DNA from: Salvator merianae
Taxonomy: Eukaryota; Chordata; Lepidosauria; Squamata; Teiidae
Direction: 5' to 3'
Assembly: GCA_003586115.2 (NCBI GenBank)
Contig: QVOM02000042.1
Span: 33,247,541-33,311,540, forward strand
Length of the DNA: 64,000 nucleotides
Shown: positions 34,500 to 43,650 of the stretch, piece by piece
Layout: the number at the start of each line of letters is the position of its first letter
Numbering within the stretch: the stretch's first letter is position 1
Translations under genes and position numbers: made by a program
The notes under the pieces: generated by a model
The model's input: the letters and a program-made list of their open reading frames with translations, nothing else
Told to the model about the DNA's origin: nothing
The model's database searches: none

Positions 34500-34870
34500 G
34501 AATGCAGTTGTCTACTCCATTTCTGCACCATCACACACAATTCTGGAATGGTGCAAGATGCTGCATTCAGGATAGGCAACCAGTACATGCTGGGACAAGA
34601 CAGGACCATCTGCATTCAAAGAGCCCCTCCCGGGCCAGGCTTCAGTGCAGGCTGCGAAGGCTGGGCCCAGCCCTCAAAGCCAGTGTAGGGCCTTTAAAGA
34701 CCAGGACTAAAAGTTCCTGGCTGGGACCTTTTGGGCAGTGCGCCCGCTTCTGGTGATGCTTCCTGTTGCATGGCCAAAATGGGTCTCCCGGATGTTTGTA
34801 AGTCTGCTGGTAGACCTCATCATCGAGATCTACTAGTAGATCAGGATAGGATACTAATTTTAATACACAT
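34500..34870. mobile_element. Family F interspersed repeat, copy 3
   Basis: It contains 'gactaaaagttcctggc', 'gggaccttttgggca', 'ccaaaatgggtctccc' and 'gctggtagacctcatc' with 'gagatctactagtagatcag'. These are the same series as at 2.35 and 13.14 kb. Noncoding. Confidence 0.55.
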
Positions 34871-35021
34871 GATGTTTTCTTGATAGTCCCCCAAAAAAAG
34901 ATTGTGGCCGTTTTACGAAGGCAATGTCATGTAAATGATGCCAAAAATGTATATGCATTGGCTGTACCAGAACCTAAACAAACATGGACAAAAAACCACT
35001 GGAATATATATATATATATTT

Positions 35022-36182
35022 AGGCCGCATTCTGACATGGCATTTAATCAGTTTATAGGCTGTCTTCAGTTCCCACTGTCCCGACATGATCTTGCCATTC
35101 CAAAGTTTTTCTGGACTATATCGGCGAAATGCGGACTACTTTGTATTCAGATTTAATGAAGTCTCAAGCTGTTCCAGATCGTTAGCGCGCTTTACTTTGC
35201 GATGTGGGAACAGGGAAGGAGACTGTTTGGGAGGGACCATACTTTTTTGTGGGCGTGCAGAAGGAGGGATCCCAATTTTGTGCCGTCCAATGACAGACTT
35301 TGTGGGTGGGTAGGAAGCGCAGTAGTTTCCTCTGCCTCCATTATCCCCCCTTCCATCGCTGCCAGGGGGAAAGAAACCATCCTCCTTTTTACTTCACTAA
35401 GCTGCGGTCCTTTCTCTTTCTTTATCCCCCATTCGAAACTGCCAGGAAGAAATAAAAGGTTTCCTCCACTTCCATCTGCTCTTTAAAGCAAAAAATAAAC
35501 TGCGCCTGTTTGGGGTTGCAGTCCTCTTGCCCCAACAAAGAACCCGCTCAAGATGAGTTTTGCCATTTAAAAAGTAATTTAAAAGTAGCGCTAAAGCAGG
35601 GAGAGGTCCATCACAAAGGGAAAAAGTGGGCAGCACACAGAGGGGACACCCATTCCCTCCCCACTTTTTCCCTTTGTGATGGACCTCTCCCTGTTTTAGC
35701 GCTACTTTTAAATTGCGCATTTGCATTAAAGTGCAAGGGAGCAGAAATCGCCATCTACCCTCTAAGAAGCTTAATTGTTCTGTACACATGGTTTTAAAGT
35801 ACTTCTTATGTAGATAGAGGCTGTAGTGGGGAGAAGGAGCAAATGGCAAATGACTAGTAACGCTGCCAAGTGAATCCATGTTCTGAGGCAGCAGCGGGGA
35901 CCTACGGAGAGCGGAGCTTGACTTTCCCGCCCCTGTGACGTCAAGATTTGAACGTTGGGACTGCAGCCAATCACTGACTGCACAGGGAGGAGAATTTGAC
36001 GTGGGGTGGAAGCAGAAAAGGTGCTGTTTCTCTGTGCCAAGCACGGGAAATATCAGTGTGGGAATGAGCAAGTACGAATTGAGTCCGTGTTAAACTGTAA
36101 CTGTGGGAACAACCAGAAGACGAATTCAGTCCTTGTACTCTTCCGATATGGATTAAATTTATGCTGTCGGACCCCAGCCTTA
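35022..36182 (+). mobile_element. Family G element with imperfect inverted ends and internal palindrome
   Basis: The left end 'taggccgcattctgacatgg' and reversed right end 'taaggctggggtccgacagc' continue into matching 'atttaatc' and 'gttcccac(t/a)gt' blocks, an imperfect terminal inverted repeat. The left ~270 bp are shared in inverse orientation with 39030-39290, which shows a dispersed family. An internal palindrome at about 35573-35715 has 45-60-bp arms around 'gcgctaaagcagggagaggt' and 'aagggaaaaagtgggcag'. The overlapping 95- and 224-codon frames exist on both strands because of this palindrome and are not genes. Right-hand CpG-containing sequence carries promoter-like motifs (see separate entry). 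The superfamily is unresolved. Confidence 0.55.
35923..35971 (+). promoter_or_regulatory. Promoter-like motif cluster (E2F/GC box, CRE, CCAAT)
   Basis: ctttcccgcccc (35922-35933) resembles an E2F site overlapping a GC box. TGACGTCA (35936-35943) is a full palindromic CRE. ccaat lies at 35967-35971 in 'gcagccaatcactg'. The combination is usual for vertebrate cell-cycle or housekeeping promoters. Here no exon is recognisable downstream and the sequence appears to lie inside a repeat, so it may be the element's own promoter or a chance cluster. Confidence 0.35.
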
Positions 36183-36936
36183 GTGACTAGTTTATGGTGC
36201 AAGGTTAAGAAAACAGTAATGTTTAGGGCTATTAAGCAAGTTACTAACATCCTGAAGCTTAGTGTAAGTAAGCTTCAATATAAGAGTGGTTGGAGATAAA
36301 TGATAGAGGACTGAATATTGAAACAATAATCTTATCTGTTTGATATTTTTCCAAGTATTTGCATCTGGATAATGTTTGTGAACTATTTGCTGGGAAGAAT
36401 GCAGTACAAAGAAACAAAAGGACTTAAGGAACCAAAAATATTCATTTATTGGGAGGATTATTTAAAATGCAACATGCAGAGCTTCACTAAACTTTAGCTA
36501 GAGGGTGTGTAACTATAACAGGCTGCATGCATTTGAAATGTATAAACGAGAGAGAATAATCACTCAGTACTGACTAAAAAGATTATCACAAATCATGTTA
36601 GAGGTCCATGTTTTCTGTTTACAGATATCTAAGAGAATAGTTAAAGTATCTGTGGTAGATTTAGCAAGTCAGCAAATATCCCGATAGGAAAACAGTTTCA
36701 TCTAGAAGGACAGGATTGGTGGTTAAACACTAACCATTCCCAAAGGAAATACAATTGTGCAAGAAACATTGGTCATTGTTTGATCCTCCAAAGGACACGA
36801 TAGTGGTGTTTTTTGTTGTTTGTTTTTTAAACCATCTTCAAGACTGGTGGTTTTCTTAAGCCTCAATGGAATAGAAGATGTGATGGGTTGATACTCAAAG
36901 GTGGGTGGCATATTCAAGGTTTTCTATTTGGCATAC
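36183..36936. other. Unassigned DNA
   Basis: No recognisable gene or repeat. Confidence 0.35.
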
Positions 36937-37287
36937 AGTGCCCTTAAAAACTTGGGACCAGCAGGGGAAGTTCTACTGCAATCATCACAAATTGCTGAAT
37001 ATCATTTTGTGACTACCATAGTCAGGCCTTCTCTGTGGTGGTGGTACCCAGCCTCTTGAATCGTTTTCTCTCTGATATTCACAGGACACCTACACTTCTG
37101 GTTTTCAGGCACCAATTATAGACTGATCTTTTTACCTCAGAATGAATGTTTGTTTGTTTTCCCTATCTTTGATTTTAATCATGTTTTTTATGACTATTAT
37201 GATTTTAGTTGATCGTATTCTCGATGTTTTGTAAACCATTCTGAGATTATATTTTATATAAATATTTTAAATAAAGAAATATGAAAA
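36937..37287 (+). pseudogene. L2-like LINE 3' end with tail
   Basis: The LINE ORF end ('gtcaggccttctctgtggtg', 'ccagcctcttgaatcgt', 'tttctctctgatattcac') is followed by a 3' UTR with 'gtaaaccattctgagatt' and the tail 'aatattttaaataaagaaat'. It is 5'-truncated with no RT motifs left. Confidence 0.7.
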
Positions 37288-37499
37288 TCTGAAGGAACAG
37301 TTGAAAGAAAAGTCCAAGAAGAATGCAGAAGCAGCCTGTAATACAGAGCAAAAAGAAGGCTTGATACAATCAACCCTCATGTCGTGCCAAGCTGCTATCC
37401 CCCCAGCATAGTACTTCAGGTGGTCCAGTATCTGACAGGGGAGCAAAAAAGAGCACAGCTAATAACTGGGGGTCCTGATCCATCCCACATGCCTAATTC

Positions 37500-37694
37500 C
37501 TTCATTTAGGCTGGTCCTGTATGAATGGCTGAGCTTGCCTGTTCAATTTCCTATATCTGCCCCCTGTTTAATAATATATATATATTGTATGTATACATTG
37601 CTTTTCAGTCTGTTTTGATGGTTTCTTTTTAACCTTGTTAAATTTACATGCCAATTGTTTTAAAAAGAGACTCTGAGATGTTTTAAATAAATGA
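37500..37694 (+). pseudogene. L2-like LINE 3' tail
   Basis: 'ttaggctggtcctgtatgaa', 'ctttttaaccttgttaaatt' and 'gagactctgagatgttttaa' then 'ataaatgaa' match the 3' UTR style of the preceding element but diverge strongly. Second, older copy. Confidence 0.45.
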
Positions 37695-37909
37695 ACTGTC
37701 ACATAAAAGGGAACTAATTGTGTGTGAACTAATGGCACCACCATTGCATATAGACAACACCATCACAGAACAGAATGAGGGAACAGAATCACTCCCACCA
37801 CCTCATCCACCAGCTTCATGAGTCAGTACTGATGGCACTGTGGAACCTTTGGCAGTAGTGCTCACACACTGCTCCATACTTGGGCTGCCATGTGGACTGC
37901 TGAGAATGG

Positions 37910-38711
37910 CCATTTTCACACTTACTACACTAGCACAGACTAATTCGTTTCAGCTAACATAGTATATAACCTCGCAGCGTGGACACTATCCACACCACAT
38001 GGTCAAAAATGTGTCCTGAAGCCAGCTACCAGCGTTCACAGTGCAAAGACCCATAGCCGTGCCTGATCATCATCACAGCAGCGGCCAGCAAGTGGCTGGC
38101 CACTGCCATGGCAACCGCCAGGCCTGCGCAGTGCGCAGGCATGATCAGTTGATCGTGCCTATGCAATGGGCCAATTGCACCAGCACCACTGGGCCTACAT
38201 GATCGGGTCATGCGATGCCCAATCGGGCCCACGCAGCCCAATTAGGGCTGCACATGCCTGCGTGATGCGCAGGCTTGCCAGTCACCATGGCAGCGGCCAG
38301 ACATTTCCCAGCTGCTGGCATGGTGAGCATCAGGAGAGGGCTTCAGGTCCAGTTTTCAGCCATACAGTGCAGACAGTGTCCACTCAGTGTGTTCAATTCC
38401 ACATGATGCCAGGTTGGGCCACATGATGCCTGATCAGGCTCATGCCCGACCCTCACCATAGCAGAGGCTAGGAAGCATCTGGCTGTTGCCATTGTGACCA
38501 GCAGGCCCACACAGTGCGCAGGCGCTCACAGGCATGATCAGCTGATCGGGGCATCGTCAGGTCCAATCACCAAGGCTGTGAATGCTAGTAGACAATTTCT
38601 GATGCAGTTTCTGGCCATGCAGAGCAGACAGTGGCCACACTGTGTGGTCTGTTCTACTTTAGAATGGGATAATTATTCTATTCTAATGTAGAAAGTGCAA
38701 AAAGACCCATA
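37910..38711. mobile_element. Family B foldback MITE, longest uninterrupted copy
   Basis: The left end 'atggccattttcacacttac' and the right end 'aaagtgcaaaaagacccat' are inverted. The interior contains repeated 'gcgcaggc(a/g)tgatcagctgatcg' dyads (38123-38160, 38514-38552) and duplicated 'gtgcagacagtgtccac' blocks, so part of the interior is duplicated within the copy. CpG and GC content exceed those of the flanks. The frames at 38026-38241 and 38166-38426 are shadows of the dyads. Confidence 0.7.
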
Positions 38712-39029
38712 GTGTTCTTCTTACAAAAACAGGAGAAAGGAAAATGTTGATGGAAGAGAAAGGCAAGATAGATGAGACAGAAAAGCAAAGACAGAAGAGA
38801 AAGGTGGAGGTACTAATTCTGAGAGTGGACTGTGGTGCCCAGCCAACTATAGAACAGGATGTTGCCCAGGTAAATGAAGGATAGCTTCCACTGTAGCTTC
38901 TCTTTTGTTAAAAAATTAAAATAGTAAAAAAAAAAAATGAGTTTGAAGATGCAACAGAGGACAACACATCGCAAACCAGGCAATATATGCCAGTGCTGTT
39001 CTCTCTTCCTACCCCAATTGTGACATTTT

Positions 39030-39290
39030 CACCCTATTGGGTACAACGCCCACAACAAACTCTGTCATTGGATGGCAGGAAATGGGGATCCATCCCTTTG
39101 TACTCCCCCCAAAAGTAGGGTCCCCTCCCAAATAGTCTACGTGCACGGTCTCGCATCACAAAGCAAAACAGGCTAACCATCTGAAACAGACTGAGAACTC
39201 CCTTAATCCAAATGCAAAGTAGTCCTGATTTTGGCAATTTAGTCCAGAAAAATTACAGAAATGCAAAATCATGTTGGGAAGTAGTCATTT
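39030..39290 (-). mobile_element. Family G fragment
   Basis: The reverse complement contains 'gaaatgact', 'attacagaa/ttttctggac', 'caggactactttgcatttgg', 'gatgcgagaccgtgcacg', 'gggaggggaccctactttt' and 'caatgacagagtttgttgtg'. These correspond in order to 35080-35310 of the fuller G copy. Only the left part of the element is present. Confidence 0.65.
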
Positions 39291-40400
39291 CTTACCTGTT
39301 AAAAGCTTGGCCTAAGAGATATCATTATTATGCTGATGATATATCAATTGAAATGAGATAGCCATCATCATGCTACAATTTGATGATACATTATATGGCT
39401 GACCTCACTGACATATTTATATTGCAAGCCCTTCCAAGGAACTTTCTGGCCTGCTTAAAAGCCCTTTTATGAGTCCTTTTTTATTTTCTCCATCGAAATA
39501 CACTGTGACATATCAACTGCCATTTCTGTGATTAAAATAGGAAGGTTGGAAGGTGCAGGGGTGAGCATATTTCCATACCTTGTTGTTTTCCCTTATGGCT
39601 TCTGCTCACGTCTTTATTATCTTGCTCCTTTTACAGTGCCACAAGTATTCCCAGGTCAACATCCTCAGGCATTGCTTTCTCAGTGACATTCAACAATCTA
39701 GACGCACATGAAACGGTACCACTTGGCCTGAAGGTATTAAAGATAACATTAAAGGCCAAAACATGATAGAGGAAGGATGAAAGAGAAAAACATTTTCTGG
39801 ACCTGCAAAGATAACTTGGTTTCATTTCCTTTTAAAGTTGGAGCAGTCAATATGCTCAGTTTTAGTTCTACTGCAGAGACAAACATACCTCAACATAAAT
39901 TTTCTTTGATGTGATTGCAATTATGCACATTAATTCAAATAATTCAAATATATTTTAACCCACATGCAAACATCAAAGTGGTGCTAATATACAATAAAAT
40001 AACTTAATATTTCCTTTATAAAATAGATAAGCCATCAAGAGATCATTACAGCAAAAATTTAAAGGCATCTTTAAATTCACTTTCCTCAAAACCCTGAACA
40101 AATAAATAATTTCAGTTTGGATCAAAAAACTGTATAGAGAAAGCACCAGAAAAGAAAACTTGTATAGAGGAGCTGGGACTCTGTCATAGAAAATCATTTA
40201 CTTCAGTGGCATTACAGTGATAATGATCATAATAAGTTTTAGTGTGTACTAAAAATAGAAAGGAGTGGACAATATAATGGAATAAATTCCCGGTTGACAA
40301 TACATGAAAACACTGCAAATAAAAAAAGACTCTGGGTGTGCCATGACTACTACCAAGCTATGGTAATATTCCAAAGATGGCGTAATGCAATGAGATCATA

Positions 40401-40417
40401 TAGATAGATAGAAAAAT

Positions 40418-40464
<47 letters not shown>

Positions 40465-40466
40465 GA
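40401..40466 (+). repeat. (GATA)n microsatellite, interrupted
   Basis: GATA units are interrupted by 'gaaaaatgat' near 40411-40420 and continue to about 40466. Confidence 0.95.
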
Positions 40467-40565
40467 TAGATAATGTTCTCATTGCATATAGAGAGAGAGA
40501 GAGGCAGATCCACTGGATGACAAGAAGGTGAAAATGGCAAATCTCTCTGTCCCCTGACTTACGTC

Positions 40566-40625
40566 ACTTACAAGTACTCCAAGGTTGCATGTATAAGTAC
40601 TTACAAGTATTCCAAGGTTGCTTGA
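40566..40625 (+). repeat. 33-bp tandem duplication
   Basis: 'acttacaagtactccaaggt' starts at 40566 and again at 40599 with a single C/T difference. Confidence 0.85.
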
Positions 40626-41043
40626 TGCCTTGCCTCCCATGTGGATGCACAAATTTGGGGACAGAAAGAGCAACCTGAGAGCCAAAATAATGGCCTAAAT
40701 TGCATGTGGGAACCCAAATCTTCTGGCCATTGTTCTAGTCTCCATGCTTGATTGCAGAAGGGGTTTCACTGCTTATAGCAGCATTTCCCTTGCCACCACA
40801 GGGCCTTGGCTGTATGTCCAAGACTTGGTTGCTGCCACAAGAGTTCTCACATCTCCTGGCATAAGATAAGGAGAAGTACAGATGATGCCTACCTTAGCTG
40901 CATATGGTACTCCGTAGTAACTATTCTTTCTATGCTACCTTAGCAGCTTTGGAAAATGTAAGACATTTGATTGACTTCAGTAACACATCACCTTTCTACA
41001 AATCATTCCTGTGTTGAAAACAAGACTAGTTTTTTGTTTGTTT

Positions 41044-41093
41044 GTTTTAACCAGAATGATCACACCAAGTTTTAACCAGAATGATCACACCAA
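41044..41093 (+). repeat. 25-bp tandem duplication at the CR1 5' junction
   Basis: 'gttttaaccagaatgatcac' then 'accaa' occurs at 41044-41068 and again at 41069-41093, directly before CR1 sequence begins. The ATG that opens the long reading frame (41081) lies in the second copy, not in CR1 itself. Confidence 0.85.
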
Positions 41094-43570
41094 TGAGCAA
41101 CACAAAGGATACTGTTGTAGGAGTTTATTATAGACCCCCTGGACAAACAGAATATATGGATGAACTATTTATATATCAGATGGCCAAGCTCTCAGGGAAA
41201 CACGACCTAGTCATTATGGGAGATTTTAACTATCCGGACATTTGTTGGGAATCTCTCTCTGGCAAAAGTCATGGGTCCAATAAATTCTTAGCCTCTCTGG
41301 CAGATAACTTCATTTTCCAAAGGATTGAGGAAAAAACAAGGGGGTCTGCTATCTTGGGCCTAATCCTTACCAACAGGGAGGAAATGGTTGAGGAAGTAAG
41401 GGTGACTGGGACCCTGGGTGGCAGTGACCATGCTATCATTGAGTTTTGGATAACAAAAGGAGGAAGATCTGAGAGGACTCGGACTTCAAGGTTAGATTTC
41501 AGAGGAGCAGATTTTGATGGACTCAGAAGGAGGGTAGGAAGGATCCATTGGCTGGATGTCTTAAAGGACAGAAATGTCCAGGAAGGATGGGAAATTTTGA
41601 GAAAGGAGATTCTAGAGGCACAATCTTTAACAATTCCTAAAAGAAAAAAGAATGGCAAGCATCTAAAGAGACCAGGGTGGATGAACCCTGAACTTAATAA
41701 CTTGCTAAAAAGAAAAAAAGAAATGTTTAAAAAATGGAAAGAGGGGGACATATCAAAAGAAGAATATAATGCAATCTGCAGGAACTGTAGGATAAGTGTC
41801 AGAAAGGCTAAAGCTAAAAATGAATTGAGGATTGCAAGAGAGGCCAAAAACAATAAAAAAGGCTTTTGGGGGTATGTCAGAAGCAAAAGAAAAGTCAAAG
41901 AAGCTATAGGACCTTTACAAAATGAGAAGGGTGATTTGGTCAAAAACGATATTCAGAAGGCAGAACTTCTGAACTCCTATTTTGCATCTGTTTTCTCTCA
42001 GAAAGGAAAGGAAACATCAGTTGGCCTTCACTGTGCTGTTGAGGGAATAAGAGAATCAAGGTTCTGTATGGACAAGGAGAAGGTGAGGGAACACTTAGCA
42101 AACTTAAATGTATTCAAGTCTCCAGGCCCAGATGAATTACATCCTAGGGTGCTGAAGGAATTAGCTGATATAATTGCTGAACCACTCTCCGTGATATTTG
42201 AGAACTCATGGAAAACAGGAGAAGTCCCAGAAGATTGGAGAAGGGCAAATGTTGTACCTATCTTTAAAAAAGGAAAGAAGGCTGACCCAGGCAACTACAG
42301 GCCTGTGAGCCTGACTTCAATACCAGGCAAGATATTTGAACAAATCATTAATCAACACATATGGGAGCACTTGGATGGGAATGCAGTAATTAACCAAAGC
42401 CAACATGGATTTGTAACAAACAAGTCATGCCAGACTAATCTTATTTCCTTTTATGACAAAATTACTGGATGGATCGATCAAGGAAAGGCTGTGGACATAG
42501 TATATCTTGACTTTAGCAAAGCATTTGACAAGGTGTCTCATACTATACTTATTGAAAAAATGATCAAATATGGGATTGACAGGACAACTGTTAGGTGGAT
42601 TCATAACTGGCTTAGTGATCGTACTCAAAGAGTGGTCATAAATGGCTTCACATCCGATTGGAAGACTGTCTCGAGTGGGGTACCTCAAGGCTCTGTCTTG
42701 GGCCCATTGCTGTTCAACATTTTTATAAACGATCTGGATGAAGGTGTCGAGGGGACGCTGATCAAATTTGCAGATGACACAAAGCTAGGAGGGGTTGCTA
42801 ACACTAGGGAGGAGAAGGAGAGGATTCAAAAGGATTTGGACAAGCTTGAACAGTGGGCTGAAACTAACAGAATGACATTTAACAGGGAGAAATGCAAAGT
42901 TTTACATCTGGGTAAGAAAAATGACAATATCCAATACAGAATGGGGGGAATCTCGCTGAGCAGCAGCACATGTGAAAAGGATCTGGATGTTCTAGTAGAT
43001 CATAGATTAAACATGAGTCAACAGTGTGATGCAGCTGCAAAAAAGGCAAATACCATCCTGGGCTGTATCAAGAAGAGTATAGAGTCTAGATCACGAGAAG
43101 TAATTGTCCCACTTTACTCTTCCTTGGTCAGACCTCATCTGGAGTATTGTGTCCAGTTCTGGGCACCCCAGTTTAAAAAAGACATTGACAAACTGGAACA
43201 AGTTCAGAGAAGGGCAACCAAAATGGTGAGTGGTCTGCAAACCATGTCCTACGAGGAACGGTTAAAGGACCTAGGAATGTTTAGCCTGCAGAAGAGAAGA
43301 CTGAGAGGAGACATGATAGCTGTTTTCAAGTATCTGAAGGGCTGTCACAGTGCAGAAGGATTGGCCCTATTCTCAGTTGCGCAAGAAGGAAGGACTAGAA
43401 ACAATGGGATGAAACTTCAAGGGAGTAGATACAGGCTAGATATTAGGAAAAACTTCCTGACCGTAAGGGCAATCAGTCATTGGAACAGGTTGCCACAGGA
43501 GGTGGTGGACTCTCCTTCGCTGGAGGTCTTCAAGGAGAGGCTGGACAGTTATCTGTCTGGGATGCTTTAG
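41081..43570 (+). CDS. CR1 LINE ORF2-type endonuclease-reverse transcriptase, 5'-truncated, frame intact
   Basis: This 829-codon frame encodes the C-terminal half of the AP-type endonuclease, then a complete reverse transcriptase, of a CR1 non-LTR retrotransposon. Endonuclease motifs are VVGVYYRPP (residue ~13), MGDFNYPDICW (46-56) and GSDHAI (114-119). RT motifs are VPEDWRRANVVPIFKKG (382 on), NYRPVSLTS (405 on), DFSKAFDKVSH (477 on), SGVPQGSVLGPLLF (532 on) and FADD (563-566). The catalytic aspartates of motifs A and C are present. The C-terminal region has QRRATKM, YEERL and LRGDMIAVFKYLKG. Full CR1 ORF2 proteins are longer; the N-terminal endonuclease part, with its first catalytic residues, is missing, so autonomous retrotransposition is unlikely. 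The first residues (MITPM) appear to come from flanking DNA. The absence of stops or frameshifts indicates a recent insertion. Expression is unproven. Confidence 0.93.
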   Translation: MITPMSNTKDTVVGVYYRPPGQTEYMDELFIYQMAKLSGKHDLVIMGDFNYPDICWESLSGKSHGSNKFLASLADNFIFQRIEEKTRGSAILGLILTNREEMVEEVRVTGTLGGSDHAIIEFWITKGGRSERTRTSRLDFRGADFDGLRRRVGRIHWLDVLKDRNVQEGWEILRKEILEAQSLTIPKRKKNGKHLKRPGWMNPELNNLLKRKKEMFKKWKEGDISKEEYNAICRNCRISVRKAKAKNELRIAREAKNNKKGFWGYVRSKRKVKEAIGPLQNEKGDLVKNDIQKAELLNSYFASVFSQKGKETSVGLHCAVEGIRESRFCMDKEKVREHLANLNVFKSPGPDELHPRVLKELADIIAEPLSVIFENSWKTGEVPEDWRRANVVPIFKKGKKADPGNYRPVSLTSIPGKIFEQIINQHIWEHLDGNAVINQSQHGFVTNKSCQTNLISFYDKITGWIDQGKAVDIVYLDFSKAFDKVSHTILIEKMIKYGIDRTTVRWIHNWLSDRTQRVVINGFTSDWKTVSSGVPQGSVLGPLLFNIFINDLDEGVEGTLIKFADDTKLGGVANTREEKERIQKDLDKLEQWAETNRMTFNREKCKVLHLGKKNDNIQYRMGGISLSSSTCEKDLDVLVDHRLNMSQQCDAAAKKANTILGCIKKSIESRSREVIVPLYSSLVRPHLEYCVQFWAPQFKKDIDKLEQVQRRATKMVSGLQTMSYEERLKDLGMFSLQKRRLRGDMIAVFKYLKGCHSAEGLALFSVAQEGRTRNNGMKLQGSRYRLDIRKNFLTVRAISHWNRLPQEVVDSPSLEVFKERLDSYLSGML

Positions 43571-43650
43571 TGAATCCTGCATTGAGCAGGGGGTTGGACT
43601 CGATGACCCTAGAGGTCCCTTCCAACTCTATGATTCTATGATTCTATGAA
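41094..43650 (+). mobile_element. CR1 retrotransposon, 5'-truncated, young copy
   Basis: CR1 sequence runs from just after the 25-bp duplication to the 3' end. The short 3' UTR contains 'gggttggactcgatgaccct' and 'agaggtcccttccaactct', followed by about two and a half units of the ATTCTATG tail (43629-43650). This tail is diagnostic of CR1 elements. No flanking target duplication is obvious, which is normal for CR1. The 5' truncation within the endonuclease is the usual outcome of incomplete target-primed reverse transcription. Confidence 0.95.

Larger units (their letters stand above)
39291..41040. other. Unassigned AT-rich DNA
   Basis: Contains the GATA microsatellite at 40401-40466 and a 33-bp tandem duplication at 40566-40625. 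No recognisable gene. Confidence 0.4.

Noticed and set aside
35397..36071. 224-codon reverse frame as a gene
   Set aside because: It reads through a palindrome and is open on both strands. The same peptide string (LKVALKQGEVHHKGKKW) appears in the plus-strand frame at 35510-35797, which proves a palindrome artefact.
35022..36182. Host CpG-island promoter
   Set aside because: CpG enrichment is modest, left part recurs at 39.03-39.29 kb in inverse orientation, and no exon follows; kept only as a promoter-like motif cluster.
41269..41943. 224-codon reverse frame
   Set aside because: Antisense shadow of the CR1 endonuclease-RT frame.
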